Of a stretch of 64,000 nucleotides of DNA, positions 45,057 through 53,305 are shown one piece after another. Source of the stretch: Mayfieldus sp963772265 (GTDB lineage: Bacteria > Actinomycetota > Thermoleophilia > Solirubrobacterales > 70-9). Under the pieces are notes generated by a model. That model saw only the letters and a program-made list of their open reading frames with translations. It was not told where the DNA came from and did no database searches. Where the stretch lies: positions 372,001 to 436,000 of the forward strand of contig CAVYWS010000002.1 of the NCBI GenBank assembly GCA_963772265.1, in the 5' to 3' direction. The position numbers and the translations under genes are program-made. Numbering within the stretch: the first letter of the stretch is position 1; every line of letters begins with the position of its first letter.

Positions 45057-45877
45057 GGCGAGCCGGGAGAGCAGGCGATCGCCGGGGGCCCCAGCTCCGA
45101 GGCCGCCGCCTCAGCCGAGGCGAGGTCGCGGAAGAGCCCGAAGGCGGTCGGTCCCGATCCGGTCATCAAGGCCCGCTTCGCGCCGGCGCCGCGCAGTGCA
45201 TCGAGCGCCTCGCCGATCGACGGGCGCAGCGCAAGCGCCGCGGGCTCGAGGTCGTTCACCAGCAGGCCGGAGTAGTCGAGCGGCGATGCCCCCTGCCCAG
45301 CCGCCGCCCTCAGGCGCTCGCCGATTGCCTCCAGCTCGGCCGGCTCACGGCCGAGGCCGAGCGCGTCGGCCTGGGCGTAGACGTCAGCCGTCGAGAGGCC
45401 CTGCCGGTCCGGCAGCAGAACGACGGCGTGCTCCCCCGGCGGGGCAAGCGGCTCCACCTGCTCCCCGGAGCCGGCGATGAAGGAGAAGGAGGGTTGGATC
45501 TGGGAGTTGACGTCGGCGCCGAGCGCCGCTGCGATCTCCTCGATTCCCTCGACCTTGCCGTCGGCGAGGCGCAGCACCGCAGCCGCGTCGGCGCTGCCTC
45601 CCCCCAGCCCTCCGGCGAGCGGAATCCGCTTCGAGATCTCGACCCTCAGCGGCGGGCCGTCCCAGCCCCGTTCGCGAAGCGCCGCCAGCGCGGTGGCGGC
45701 GATGTTCTCGCCGCCGACCTCCGGGCAGACGACCTTGTCCTCGGCGGAAACGGTGACCTCGATCTCGTCCGCGAGTGAGATCGGCTCGAACAGGGAGCGG
45801 ATCTCGTGCAGCCCGTCCTCGCGGGGCGGGCCGATGAACAGGCAGAGGTTGAGCTTGGCGGGGGCGTGGAGAATCAA
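45053..45877 (-). CDS. ispE: 4-diphosphocytidyl-2-C-methyl-D-erythritol kinase
   Basis: A 274-residue GHMP kinase of the MEP isoprenoid pathway. The start ILHAPAKLNLCLFIGPPREDGLHEIRSLFEPISLAD and the ATP loop KRIPLAGGLGGGSADAAAVLRL are diagnostic, and ALMTGSGPTAFGLF is GHMP motif 3. Full length. Between rsmA and the DedA-PAP2 gene, in the conserved rsmA-ispE order. A neighbour acting on the isoprenoid carrier fits. Confidence 0.96.
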   Translation of the reverse strand: MILHAPAKLNLCLFIGPPREDGLHEIRSLFEPISLADEIEVTVSAEDKVVCPEVGGENIAATALAALRERGWDGPPLRVEISKRIPLAGGLGGGSADAAAVLRLADGKVEGIEEIAAALGADVNSQIQPSFSFIAGSGEQVEPLAPPGEHAVVLLPDRQGLSTADVYAQADALGLGREPAELEAIGERLRAAAGQGASPLDYSGLLVNDLEPAALALRPSIGEALDALRGAGAKRALMTGSGPTAFGLFRDLASAEAAASELGPPAIACSPGSP

Positions 45878-45888
45878 GTCGCTGGGTG

Positions 45889-46686
45889 CTAGTCGCTTGT
45901 TCCTGGGACGAGCTTCGCAGCGAGGGCGGCGAACTGGCCAGGCGAGAGCGCCTCCGCGCGAGCGTCCTCTGGGAGGCCGAGCTCCGAAAGAGCGCTGCGG
46001 ACCGACTCCAGACGGCCCGGCTCGGTCAGCTCCAGCGAGCGGGCGAGGGCCTTGCGGCGGTGCGCGAAGGCGCCCCGGACGATCCCGCGGACGGCCGGTG
46101 CTGCGGCCTCCCCGACCCGCCTCAGCCGCAGTAGCGCCGACTCCACACGTGGCCTGGGGACGAACACCTGGGGCGGCACGCGTCGGACCAGCTCGACCTC
46201 GCAGGCGAGCTGCACCAGGACCGAGGGGCCGCCGTAGACGCGGCTCCCCGGCGCAGCGCGCAGGCGCTCGGCGACCTCGAGCTGGACCATCACCGTCCAG
46301 CGATCGACCCCGGGCAGCTCCTCGATCGTGCGCAGGATCAACGGCGTGGCGACCGAGTAGGGAAGATTGGAAACGACGATCCCGGGCGCCGGGTCGAGGC
46401 CCGCGAAGTCCAGCTTCATCGCGTCACCCCAGTGCAAGGAGACGTTGGACTGGGCAGCGAGCGGTTCGAGCTTGGGCTCGAGGCGGCGGTCGACCTCGAC
46501 CGCGTGGAGGTGCCCGACCCGGGCCGCGAGGCGCTCGCTGAGCGCTCCTCCGCCGGCCCCGAACTCCAGCGCCACGTCCTCGGGGCCGACGCCCGACTCG
46601 CGAACGACCGCGTCGAGCAGGTTCGGGTCCGCGAGGAAGTTCTGGCCGAGCCGCCGCTGGCGGCGCGACGGCGCGGGGCTCACCAT
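45889..46686 (-). CDS. rsmA: 16S rRNA (adenine 1518/1519-N6)-dimethyltransferase RsmA
   Basis: A 265-residue KsgA-family enzyme. Family motifs are RRLGQNFLADPNLLDAVV, the SAM site VALEFGAGGGALSERLA, GDAMKLDF and the catalytic NLPYSVATPLILRTI, with RVPPQVFVPRPRVESALLRL near the C-terminal domain. It dimethylates two adenines in helix 45. It overlaps the end of tatD by seven bases and leads into ispE. Confidence 0.96.
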   Translation of the reverse strand: MVSPAPSRRQRRLGQNFLADPNLLDAVVRESGVGPEDVALEFGAGGGALSERLAARVGHLHAVEVDRRLEPKLEPLAAQSNVSLHWGDAMKLDFAGLDPAPGIVVSNLPYSVATPLILRTIEELPGVDRWTVMVQLEVAERLRAAPGSRVYGGPSVLVQLACEVELVRRVPPQVFVPRPRVESALLRLRRVGEAAAPAVRGIVRGAFAHRRKALARSLELTEPGRLESVRSALSELGLPEDARAEALSPGQFAALAAKLVPGTSD

Positions 46687-47453
46687 CCGAACGCCCGTCG
46701 CGCGTTGGCGTCGATCGACCGCTCGAGGTCCTCGTAGCTCGTCCCCCGGGTCTCGGCCAGCGCCCGCGCGGTGGCGACGACGTTTGCCGGGGCGTTTGGC
46801 TTCCCGCGCAGCGGCTGCGGGGAGAGGAACGGAGCGTCGGTCTCGACCAGCAACAGCTCCTCGGGAAGCTGGGCCGCGGCGTCGCGCAGCGGCTCGGACT
46901 TCGGATAGGTGAGGTTGCCGGCGAACGAGCAGAACCAGCCCCGCTGCGCGGCGTCGCCGACCCTCGAGGCGGCGGCGAAGCAGTGAAGGATCACAGTCAG
47001 GCCGTCTGCACGCTGGTCGAGCAGGGAGAACGCCTCGGCGGTCGCCTCGCCCTCCCCCGCGTCGCCCTCGTTGCGGAGGTGGATCACCAGCGGCAGCCCG
47101 GTCCGCCGCGCGACCCCGATCTGCGCCTCGAAGGCGCGCCGCTGGTCCTCGCGGGGGGCGTTGTCGCGGTAGTAGTCGAGCCCGGTCTCACCGATCGCCA
47201 GCACCCGCGGATGATCGGCGAGGGCCTCGATCCCGGTCGCCGCGGAGTCGTCGAACCCACTCGCCGAGTTGGGATGGCGGCCGACGCTCGCGAAGACCTC
47301 CTCGTGGGCCTCCGCCGCCGCGACCGCGTCGCGGTTGGAGGCCTCGTCGAGGCCGACCGTGAGGATCCGCTCGACCCCGGCCCTCCGGGCCGCCTCGACC
47401 AGCTCGGCGTCATCGGGCTCGCAGACCGACAGGTGCGTGTGGGTATCGACCAT
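46680..47453 (-). CDS. tatD: TatD family metal-dependent deoxyribonuclease
   Basis: A 257-residue TIM-barrel hydrolase. The metal ligands appear in MVDTHTHLSV, GETGLDYYRDNAPREDQRRAFEAQ, LVIHLRNE, ILHCFAA and LLVETDAPFLSPQPLRGKPNAP. The family has 3'-5' exonuclease activity. ATG 47453 is the family start; the ORF extends to 47486 without conserved residues. It lies between metG and rsmA, as in Mycobacterium; the resuscitation factor gene rpfB found there is absent. Confidence 0.93.
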   Translation of the reverse strand: MVDTHTHLSVCEPDDAELVEAARRAGVERILTVGLDEASNRDAVAAAEAHEEVFASVGRHPNSASGFDDSAATGIEALADHPRVLAIGETGLDYYRDNAPREDQRRAFEAQIGVARRTGLPLVIHLRNEGDAGEGEATAEAFSLLDQRADGLTVILHCFAAASRVGDAAQRGWFCSFAGNLTYPKSEPLRDAAAQLPEELLLVETDAPFLSPQPLRGKPNAPANVVATARALAETRGTSYEDLERSIDANARRAFGW

Positions 47454-47543
47454 CACCGGTGGCGTTCGCACTCGGCCCGAAGCCAAGCCCTTGTCGAGAG
47501 CCTCGCGCTCACAACGGCGCAGTCTAGGACTGCGCCTCGGCCG

Positions 47544-47960
47544 CTATGGGGCGGTGAAGCGGAAGACCTTGACCGCGTGAACCCGGGTGTCGGTGTCGTC
47601 GCGGACGGCCGAGACGCCGACCCGCAGCCGCGAGGCGTTGGGATGCGTCGTGATCGTCTCGGTCGCGGCGTCGTTCAGGTTCACGACCAGGTTGCGGGGC
47701 TTGCGCGGCCTCAGGTGCCCGGTCGCCTTCGACGGCGGGATCTCGTCGTCGGGCAGGTGCAGCTTGGTCCTCGTGGTCGTGCTGCATTTCACTGCGCAGC
47801 GAATCGGCACCTTGAGGATCGAGCCGGCCCGCAGCCGCTTGGGTCCGCCGATCTTGAGGAAGCCGTCGGTCACCGGCGCCGCACGGCCGGCCGAATCGGC
47901 GAAGGCTGGAACCGCCGCCAGCGCGAGCGCGGCGACGACTGTTGCCGCAAGTCTGTTCAC
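47544..47960 (-). CDS. Hypothetical secreted protein
   Basis: A 138-residue protein with a signal peptide (NRLAATVVAALALAAVPAFADS, cleavage after AFA). The mature part (GFLKIGGPKRLRAGSILKVPIRCAVKCSTTTRTKLHLPDDEIPPSK and RLRVGVSAVRDDTDTRVHAVKVFRF) looks like beta-strand sequence with a CAVKC pair, a type often found in Solirubrobacterales secreted proteins. The start GTG 47960 has GGGAGGA close upstream. Between metG and tatD. Confidence 0.65.
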   Translation of the reverse strand: MNRLAATVVAALALAAVPAFADSAGRAAPVTDGFLKIGGPKRLRAGSILKVPIRCAVKCSTTTRTKLHLPDDEIPPSKATGHLRPRKPRNLVVNLNDAATETITTHPNASRLRVGVSAVRDDTDTRVHAVKVFRFTAP

Positions 47961-48056
47961 GGGTCCTCCCATCAGGCTCGGATCAAGCAACCTACCCGCT
48001 TCCCGGAGTTCAATTCAACCGCCAACCGTCGCTCCGTAGCGGAATTTGAGTATCGA

Positions 48057-49562
48057 TCAGGCCGCAGTTTCAAGCTTCGGGAACAACGGCGGCAGCCGTT
48101 CGATGCGGTGGCCCCCTCCGCGAGAGCCAAACTCCGCAAGTTGGCGCCCCGGTTCGCCGATCGCATCGAGAAGCCGGCCGGCGGTCTCCGGCATGAACGC
48201 GTCGAGCAGCAGCGTCGTCACCCGCAGGCCTTCGCCGAGGTTGTAGAGAACGGTGTCGAGGCGCTCCGCCTCCGTCTCCTGCTTGGCCAGGTCCCAGGGG
48301 CGGGTCTCTTCCACGTACTGGTTCAGCCGGCGCACCCGCCGCCAGATCGCCTCCAGCGCCTGGGTCAGCTCGGTGCGGTCGATCAGCTCGCGGACCTCCG
48401 TCGGCAGTGCCGCGAAGTCGCTCTCCAGGGCCGGGTCCGGCTCTGCTCCGGGCAGGACGCCGTCGCGGTAGCTGTCGATCATCGCCAGGGTGCGGCTCGC
48501 CAGGTTGCCGTACTCATTGGCCAGCTCGGTCTCGTAGCGGGTCTCGAACCCGGCCGCCGAGACCGAGCCGTCCTGGCCGAAGGAGACCTCGCGGAAGCAG
48601 TAGAAGCGCAGCGGGTCGGCGCCGAAGCGCTCGATCACCTCGAATGGGTCGAGGACGTTGCCCAGCGACTTCGACATCTTCTGGCCCTCCATCAGCAGGA
48701 AGCCGTGGATGACCAGCCGCCGCGGCAGCTCGTAGTCGGCCGCCATCAGGAAGGCCGGCCAGTAGACGGCGTGGAACTTGAGGATGTCCTTCGCCATCAC
48801 CTGCAGGCTGGGAGGCCAGAAGCGCTCGGTCAGGTCCTCGCCCTTGCGCGCGTAGGTGAGCCCGGTGGCGTAGTTGAGCAGCGCGTCCCACCACACGTAG
48901 ATCACCTGCTCGCGGTCCCACGGCAGCGGCACCCCCCACTGCAGCTTCGGCCGCGAAAGCGAAACGTCCTGCAGCCCGCCCTTGATGAACGCGACCGCCT
49001 CGTTGCGGCGGAAGTCGGGGACGACGAAGTCGGGGCGCTCCGCGTAGAGGCGCTCGAGCCTCTCCTGGAAGGCGGAGAGGGCGAAGAACCAGTTCTCCTC
49101 CTTCTCGCGTTCCAGCGCGATGCCGTGGATCGGGCAGGTGTTGCCCTCGGCTATTTCGGCCTCGGTCTTGAAATCGGCGCAGCGCGGGCAGTACCAGCCT
49201 TCGTAGGTCCCCTCGTAGACGTGGCCGTTGTCGTGGACCCGCTGCACGATCTCCTGGACCTTGGCGATGTGCTGGGGGTCGGTGGTGCGGATGAAGAAGT
49301 CGGCCGAGGCGTTGATCTTCGGCAGCAGCTCGCGAAACCGCGGCGCGTTGCGGTCGACCAGCTCCTGCGGCGTGATTCCCTGCTCCTCGGCGGCCCGCAC
49401 CGTCGGCTCGCCGTGCTCGTCCGTCCCGGTCTGAAAGAAGACGTCCTCGCCGCGCGCACGCATGTGACGGGCGAAGATGTCGGCGGCGATCGTCGAGTAG
49501 GCGTGGCCGAGGTGGGGCTCGGCATTGACGTAGTAGATCGGAGTTGTGAGGTAGTAGCCCAC
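48057..49562 (-). CDS. metG: Methionyl-tRNA synthetase
   Basis: A 501-residue class I enzyme charging tRNA-Met. The HIGH-type motif is NAEPHLGHAYSTIAADIFARH, KMSKS appears in LLMEGQKMSKSLGNVLDP, and a zinc-type insertion carries CPRCADF and NTCPIHG. The anticodon-binding helices follow (WRRVRRLNQYVEETRPWDLAK). Length fits the short MetG form without the C-terminal tRNA-binding domain. Position next to tatD is conserved. Confidence 0.96.
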   Translation of the reverse strand: MGYYLTTPIYYVNAEPHLGHAYSTIAADIFARHMRARGEDVFFQTGTDEHGEPTVRAAEEQGITPQELVDRNAPRFRELLPKINASADFFIRTTDPQHIAKVQEIVQRVHDNGHVYEGTYEGWYCPRCADFKTEAEIAEGNTCPIHGIALEREKEENWFFALSAFQERLERLYAERPDFVVPDFRRNEAVAFIKGGLQDVSLSRPKLQWGVPLPWDREQVIYVWWDALLNYATGLTYARKGEDLTERFWPPSLQVMAKDILKFHAVYWPAFLMAADYELPRRLVIHGFLLMEGQKMSKSLGNVLDPFEVIERFGADPLRFYCFREVSFGQDGSVSAAGFETRYETELANEYGNLASRTLAMIDSYRDGVLPGAEPDPALESDFAALPTEVRELIDRTELTQALEAIWRRVRRLNQYVEETRPWDLAKQETEAERLDTVLYNLGEGLRVTTLLLDAFMPETAGRLLDAIGEPGRQLAEFGSRGGGHRIERLPPLFPKLETAA

Positions 49563-49609
49563 GGCCGCCGGAGCATAGTGCCGGGCTTTGGCTGCCCGAT
49601 AATGCCCCC

Positions 49610-50050
49610 GTGGCCTGGACCTGGCAGTGGACCGTGTGGAACCAGTTGACCCGAGCCCACGTCGCCGCCTACCGGCTCAGCGGCGGCAGGGTCGGCGGCG
49701 AGTACCGCGGCGCTCCGGTGCTGCTGCTCCATCACACCGGGCGCCGCAGCGGCAAGGAGCGGGTCAGCCCGCTGATCTACATCCCCGACGGCGACGAGCT
49801 GGTGGTCGTCGGCTCCAAGGGCGGCTCCCACAAGCACCCGGCCTGGTTTCTCAACCTGCGCGAGATGACCGAAACGGAGGTCGAAGTCGGAGGCGAGAAG
49901 CGCCGGGTCAAGGTACGCGTCGCCTCGCCGGAAGAGAAGGAGAGGCTCTGGCCCCGCGCGGTCGAGGTCTACTCCGACTACGCGAACTACCAGCGAAGGA
50001 CCGAGCGGAGATCCCGCTGTGATCCTCAGTCCAGCTTGAGCGGCGGCTAG
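49610..50050 (+). CDS. Deazaflavin (F420)-dependent nitroreductase family protein
   Basis: A 146-residue DUF385/Ddn-like split-barrel protein (RLSGGRVGGEYRGAPVLLLHHTGRRSGKERVSPLIYI, VVGSKGGSHKHPAWFLNLREM). The signature HTGRRSGKER and GSxGGxxxxPAWFxNL are typical of F420-binding members. The C-terminus should read REIPLVILSPA and stop at TGA 50037-50039, but two bases seem to be missing near 50010-50020, so the listed end (50050) is an out-of-frame extension. GTG 49610 start. F420 biosynthesis genes are not in the window. Confidence 0.85.
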   Translation: MAWTWQWTVWNQLTRAHVAAYRLSGGRVGGEYRGAPVLLLHHTGRRSGKERVSPLIYIPDGDELVVVGSKGGSHKHPAWFLNLREMTETEVEVGGEKRRVKVRVASPEEKERLWPRAVEVYSDYANYQRRTERRSRCDPQSSLSGG

Positions 50051-50111
50051 CCGCTGCGACGGCAGCGGACGCGCGCAGGAGCCGTCGCCGTGGCGCCAGA
50101 GCACCCCTCAC

Positions 50112-50369
50112 CTAGTCCTGCTCCTTGGAGCGCCGGCGGCGAGGGATGCCGGCGGCCTCCGTCAGCGCCGCCTCGACGTCGGCGAGGATCGCGCGCTCGG
50201 AGCGGGAGGCGACGAGCGGCTCGGCCATCCCGTCGACGTGGACGTAGGTCCGCCTTCCCTCGCCGCGCTCCTCGGGCGGCATCGGGACCAATCCGAAGAC
50301 CCGGTCCGCGCGAACGAACCGCCCGTACCCCAGCGGAACCATTCGTGGATCGCGCTTCGCCATCGCCAT
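50112..50369 (-). CDS. Small hypothetical protein, possibly RemA/DUF370-like
   Basis: An 85-residue protein: RDPRMVPLGYGRFVRADRVFGLVPMPPEERGEGRRTYVHVDGMAEPLVASRSERAILADVEAAL then a basic tail (RRRRSKEQ). The start LGYGRFVRADRVFGLVPM resembles the IGFGNIVxxxRIxAIV pattern of RemA-like regulators. This is a weak similarity by eye. ATG 50369 is chosen; ATG 50363 is also possible. It lies downstream of the ATP-grasp gene with a 26-base gap. Confidence 0.6.
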   Translation of the reverse strand: MAMAKRDPRMVPLGYGRFVRADRVFGLVPMPPEERGEGRRTYVHVDGMAEPLVASRSERAILADVEAALTEAAGIPRRRRSKEQD

Positions 50370-50395
50370 GACCGTACCGCCACGGCCGCTGAGGC

Positions 50396-51283
50396 TCAAG
50401 CGCTCAGGCGGCGCAGCACCGCCTGCGCGAAGCGCTCCGCCGAGCCCGGCGCCCGTTCGAAGTACAGCGACGGCTCCACCGCCTCGAGCTCGAGCAGGAC
50501 CGGGGCCCCGCCGGCGTCGGCGAGCATGTCGACGCGCGCGTACAGCGGCGCCTCGCCAAAGCGCTCCCGCAGCCGCTCGAGCACCGCCGCCGCCAGCTCG
50601 CGCTCGGCCTCGTTTGCGTCGCCGGTGCCGACCAGCTCCTCGCGAAACATCGCGGCCGCGGAACGCAGCTCATGCTCCGCCAGCGGCGCCTCCTCGTCGG
50701 GATCGAGGACGACGCTCTTTCGCAGCACGTGGCTCTCGGAGCCGTCGATGAAGACGATCGCGGTCTCGCCGCGCTCGTCGACGCTGGTCATGTAGGGCTG
50801 GACCATCGCCACCCGGTTCTGCGCCCGCAGGCGGTCGAGCAGCCGTTGCGCGTCCGCATGGGCCGCGGGCGAGAAGCGGCCGGTGTCGCGGGCGCCGGCG
50901 GAGATTGCCGGCTTGACGACGATCTCGCCGCCGAGCTGGGGCGCGGGATCCGAGGGCGCGACGAAGGACGTCGGCACCGTCGCCACTCCGGCCGCCTGCA
51001 GATCGGCGAGATAGCGCTTGTCGCTGTTCCAGGCGACCAGACCCGGCGGGTTGTCGAGCCGCCGGCCCTGCGACCGGGCCCACTCGACGAAGGCGTCGCG
51101 GTCGCGGGTGTAGTCCCAGGTCGAGCGCAGCACGACGCGATCGAACCGCGCCCAATCCACTTCGGGGTCGTCCCAGACCTCGAACCTCACCTCGACCCCG
51201 AGCCGCCGCAGCTCGGCCGCCGGCCGGCGATCGTCCTCCCAGCCCTCGGGCAGGGCGGCGCAGGTGGCAAAGGCAACCTTCAT
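50396..51283 (-). CDS. ATP-grasp domain protein (RimK/glutathione-synthetase-like)
   Basis: A 295-residue ligase-like protein: MKVAFATCAALPEGWEDDRR at the N-terminus, then RVVLRSTWDYTRDRDAFVEWA, GEIVVKPAISAGARDTGRF (ATP lysine plus small loop), VMVQPYM-like strand (VAMVQPYMTSV), GETAIVFIDG, and the metal site VLLELEAVEPSLYF (ELEAxEP in place of the more common EINxxP). Substrates are not deducible. It starts at ATG 51283, after a 129-base structured gap downstream of rsmI. Confidence 0.85.
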   Translation of the reverse strand: MKVAFATCAALPEGWEDDRRPAAELRRLGVEVRFEVWDDPEVDWARFDRVVLRSTWDYTRDRDAFVEWARSQGRRLDNPPGLVAWNSDKRYLADLQAAGVATVPTSFVAPSDPAPQLGGEIVVKPAISAGARDTGRFSPAAHADAQRLLDRLRAQNRVAMVQPYMTSVDERGETAIVFIDGSESHVLRKSVVLDPDEEAPLAEHELRSAAAMFREELVGTGDANEAERELAAAVLERLRERFGEAPLYARVDMLADAGGAPVLLELEAVEPSLYFERAPGSAERFAQAVLRRLSA

Positions 51284-51325
51284 GGCCAAAACGGGGCGCG
51301 AAAAGCAAGCAGGTCGGGGGAAGCA

Positions 51326-51379
51326 GGCAAATCGGCGACGCGAGCGCACTGAGGGCGTGCGTGAGCGAGACGATTTGCC
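51326..51379. repeat. Inverted repeat in intergenic region
   Basis: GGCAAATCG at 51326-51334 pairs perfectly with CGATTTGCC at 51371-51379; inside, GCAC and GTGC can pair again. It lies between the end of rsmI and the ATP-grasp start on the minus strand. It may be a terminator, a leader structure or a dispersed repeat. Confidence 0.5.
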
Positions 51380-51412
51380 GATGACACCGAGATGCGCAGC
51401 TTTGCAGCGCCC

Positions 51413-52240
51413 CTACTGGCGCGGGTCGCGCCCGGTCAGGGCGCGGTAGAGGTCATTGGCCCGGGTTCCGGTCAGCGCCGCGACGACACTGGCCGCGGCC
51501 CGCGGCCGGGCTCCGGACTGGACCAGGTGCCGCAGTGCCTCGACCGCGAAGCTGATGTCCTCGGGGTGATCATCGTCGAGGGCGGGGCCGATCACGAGCA
51601 CGATCTCGCCCTTGGCCTCGCCGCGGAAGCGGCGCGCCAGCTCCGCCAGCGTCCCGCGCGAAACCTCCTCGTGCAGCTTCGAAAGCTCGCGGCAGACCGC
51701 GGCGGGACGATCGGGTGCGATCGCGGCGAGGGCGGCGAGCGACTCGGCGATCCGGCGCGGCGACTCGAACGCGATCACCGTCTCGCCGGAGCGCAGAACC
51801 CGCTCCAGCTCCCCCGCCCGGCGCGGTAGGAAGCCCTCGAAGCGCCAGCGGTCGGGCGGCAGGCCGGAGGCGACCAGCGCGACCGGGACCACCGACGGGC
51901 CCGGCAGCACCTCGACCTCGAGGTCGCGGTCGAGGCAGGTGCGGATCAAGCGGTAGCCCGGGTCCGAGATCGCCGGCATGCCGGCGTCGCTGACCAGCGC
52001 CACCTGTGAACCGCGGGCAATCCGCCGCGCCAGCTCGGGCGCGCGGGCACTCTCGTTGCCCTCGTGGTTGGAGACCAGCTGCGGCGGCGGCGAGATCCCG
52101 AGGCGGTCGAGCAGGGTGCCGGTGCGGCGCGTGTCCTCGCAGGCGATGAAGTCGGACTCGACCAGGGCCTCGCGGACCCGAGGCGTGATGTCGTCGAGGT
52201 TTCCGATCGGGGTCGGGCAGACCAAGAGCTTGCCGGGCAT
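51413..52240 (-). CDS. rsmI: 16S rRNA (cytidine1402-2'-O)-methyltransferase RsmI
   Basis: A 275-residue tetrapyrrole-methylase-fold enzyme. The family start GKLLVCPTPIGNLDDITPRVREAL is followed by ACEDTRRTGTLLDRLGI, LVSNHEGNE, VALVSDAGMPAISDPGYRLI (SAM site), VLPGPSVVPVALVASGLPPDRWRFEGFLPR and SKLHEEVSRGTL. The C-terminus has the helical tail with RAAASVVAALTGTRANDLYRA. It starts one base inside the stop codon of the ROK kinase gene, so the two are coupled. Confidence 0.95.
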   Translation of the reverse strand: MPGKLLVCPTPIGNLDDITPRVREALVESDFIACEDTRRTGTLLDRLGISPPPQLVSNHEGNESARAPELARRIARGSQVALVSDAGMPAISDPGYRLIRTCLDRDLEVEVLPGPSVVPVALVASGLPPDRWRFEGFLPRRAGELERVLRSGETVIAFESPRRIAESLAALAAIAPDRPAAVCRELSKLHEEVSRGTLAELARRFRGEAKGEIVLVIGPALDDDHPEDISFAVEALRHLVQSGARPRAAASVVAALTGTRANDLYRALTGRDPRQ

Positions 52241-53208
52241 CAGTCCGCCGCCCCCTGCCCCAGCTCCAGACGGGCCATCGTCGCGGCGCCGATCATTCCC
52301 GCCTCCGGTCCCAGCTCGGCGGTCAGAACCGGCACCTCGTTCATCGGCGGCAGCGCCCGCGAGCGCAGCTCGGCGCGCGCCGGCTCGAGCATCAGGTCCC
52401 CGATCGCCTTCGCCACCCCGCCTCCGATCACGATCACCTCGGGCTCGAAGATGTTGGCGAGGCTTGAGAGCCCGGCGCCGAGGCGCCGTCCCGCCTCCTC
52501 CACCACGGCCACCGCGACGGAGTCTCCGTCGTTGGCCGCGTCGGTCACCGTCTTGCCGTCGATCGGCTCGCCCGCGGCCAGGGCCCTGCCGAGGACCGAG
52601 TCGGGCTCGCGCTGCGCGGCCTCGCGGCCTTCGCGGGCGAGGGCGGTCCCCGAGGCGAAGGTCTCCATGCAGCCGCGGTTGGGGCAGTTGCCCTGGCATC
52701 GCGGCCCGTCGAAGTCGATCACGATGTGGCCGGGCTCGCTGGCGGCGCCGGTCGAGCCCCGGTAGAGCTCGCCGTCGATGATCAACCCGCCGCCGATCCC
52801 GGTGCCGATCGTCAGCATCACAGCGTTGCTGGTTCCTCTGGCGGCTCCCAGACGGTGCTCGGCAAGCGCGGCGACGTTGGCGTCGTTGTCGATGAACACC
52901 GGCTTGTCCAGACGCTGGCGCATCTCGTCGCGGATCGGCAGGTTGTGGATCGGCAGGTTCACCGCGTTGATCGCCAGCCCGCGCTCGCGGTCGATCGTGC
53001 AGGGGACGCCCAGACCCACCGCGTCGACGTCGGGGTGGGCCTCCAGCGCCTGGCGGATCTCCCGCTCGAGCGTGTTCAGCAGCTCGTCGCCCGTCTGCCC
53101 GGCCGAGCCCTCGCGGTCCTCGTAGAGGACCTGTCTCTCACCACCGATCACACCGACCAACACCTTGGTTCCCCCCAAGTCGACGCCGACGGTCTCGGGA
53201 GCGCTCAA
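52240..53208 (-). CDS. ROK family sugar kinase (glucokinase-like)
   Basis: A 322-residue kinase. The ATP loop is VGVDLGGTKVLVGVIGG; the sugar site has VFIDNDANVAALAEHRLGAARG (catalytic Asp), then GTGIGGGLIIDGELYRGSTGAASEPGHIVI; the zinc motif is CQGNCPNRGCMETFASG. It likely phosphorylates glucose or a related sugar with ATP. Lying before rsmI with a one-base overlap, it is the first gene of that short operon. Divergent from the LCP gene. Confidence 0.9.
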   Translation of the reverse strand: MSAPETVGVDLGGTKVLVGVIGGERQVLYEDREGSAGQTGDELLNTLEREIRQALEAHPDVDAVGLGVPCTIDRERGLAINAVNLPIHNLPIRDEMRQRLDKPVFIDNDANVAALAEHRLGAARGTSNAVMLTIGTGIGGGLIIDGELYRGSTGAASEPGHIVIDFDGPRCQGNCPNRGCMETFASGTALAREGREAAQREPDSVLGRALAAGEPIDGKTVTDAANDGDSVAVAVVEEAGRRLGAGLSSLANIFEPEVIVIGGGVAKAIGDLMLEPARAELRSRALPPMNEVPVLTAELGPEAGMIGAATMARLELGQGAAD

Positions 53209-53305
53209 GTCACGACTCCCACCCGCCGGTGGCGTCGCCTATCAGATCGGCGTTGACGAGGGATGGGCAGGAACCAGCGTCCATCGGCAGTATTGATAGC
53301 CGCTC

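Noticed and set aside
43683..45275. Long plus-strand open frame opposite the DedA-PAP2 and ispE genes
   Set aside because: It is Asp/Arg/His-rich noise mirrored from two well-conserved minus-strand genes, with no domain or ribosome site.
46983..49649. 888-codon plus-strand open frame opposite tatD and metG
   Set aside because: The minus strand carries complete tatD and metG; the plus frame has no family pattern and arises from high GC.
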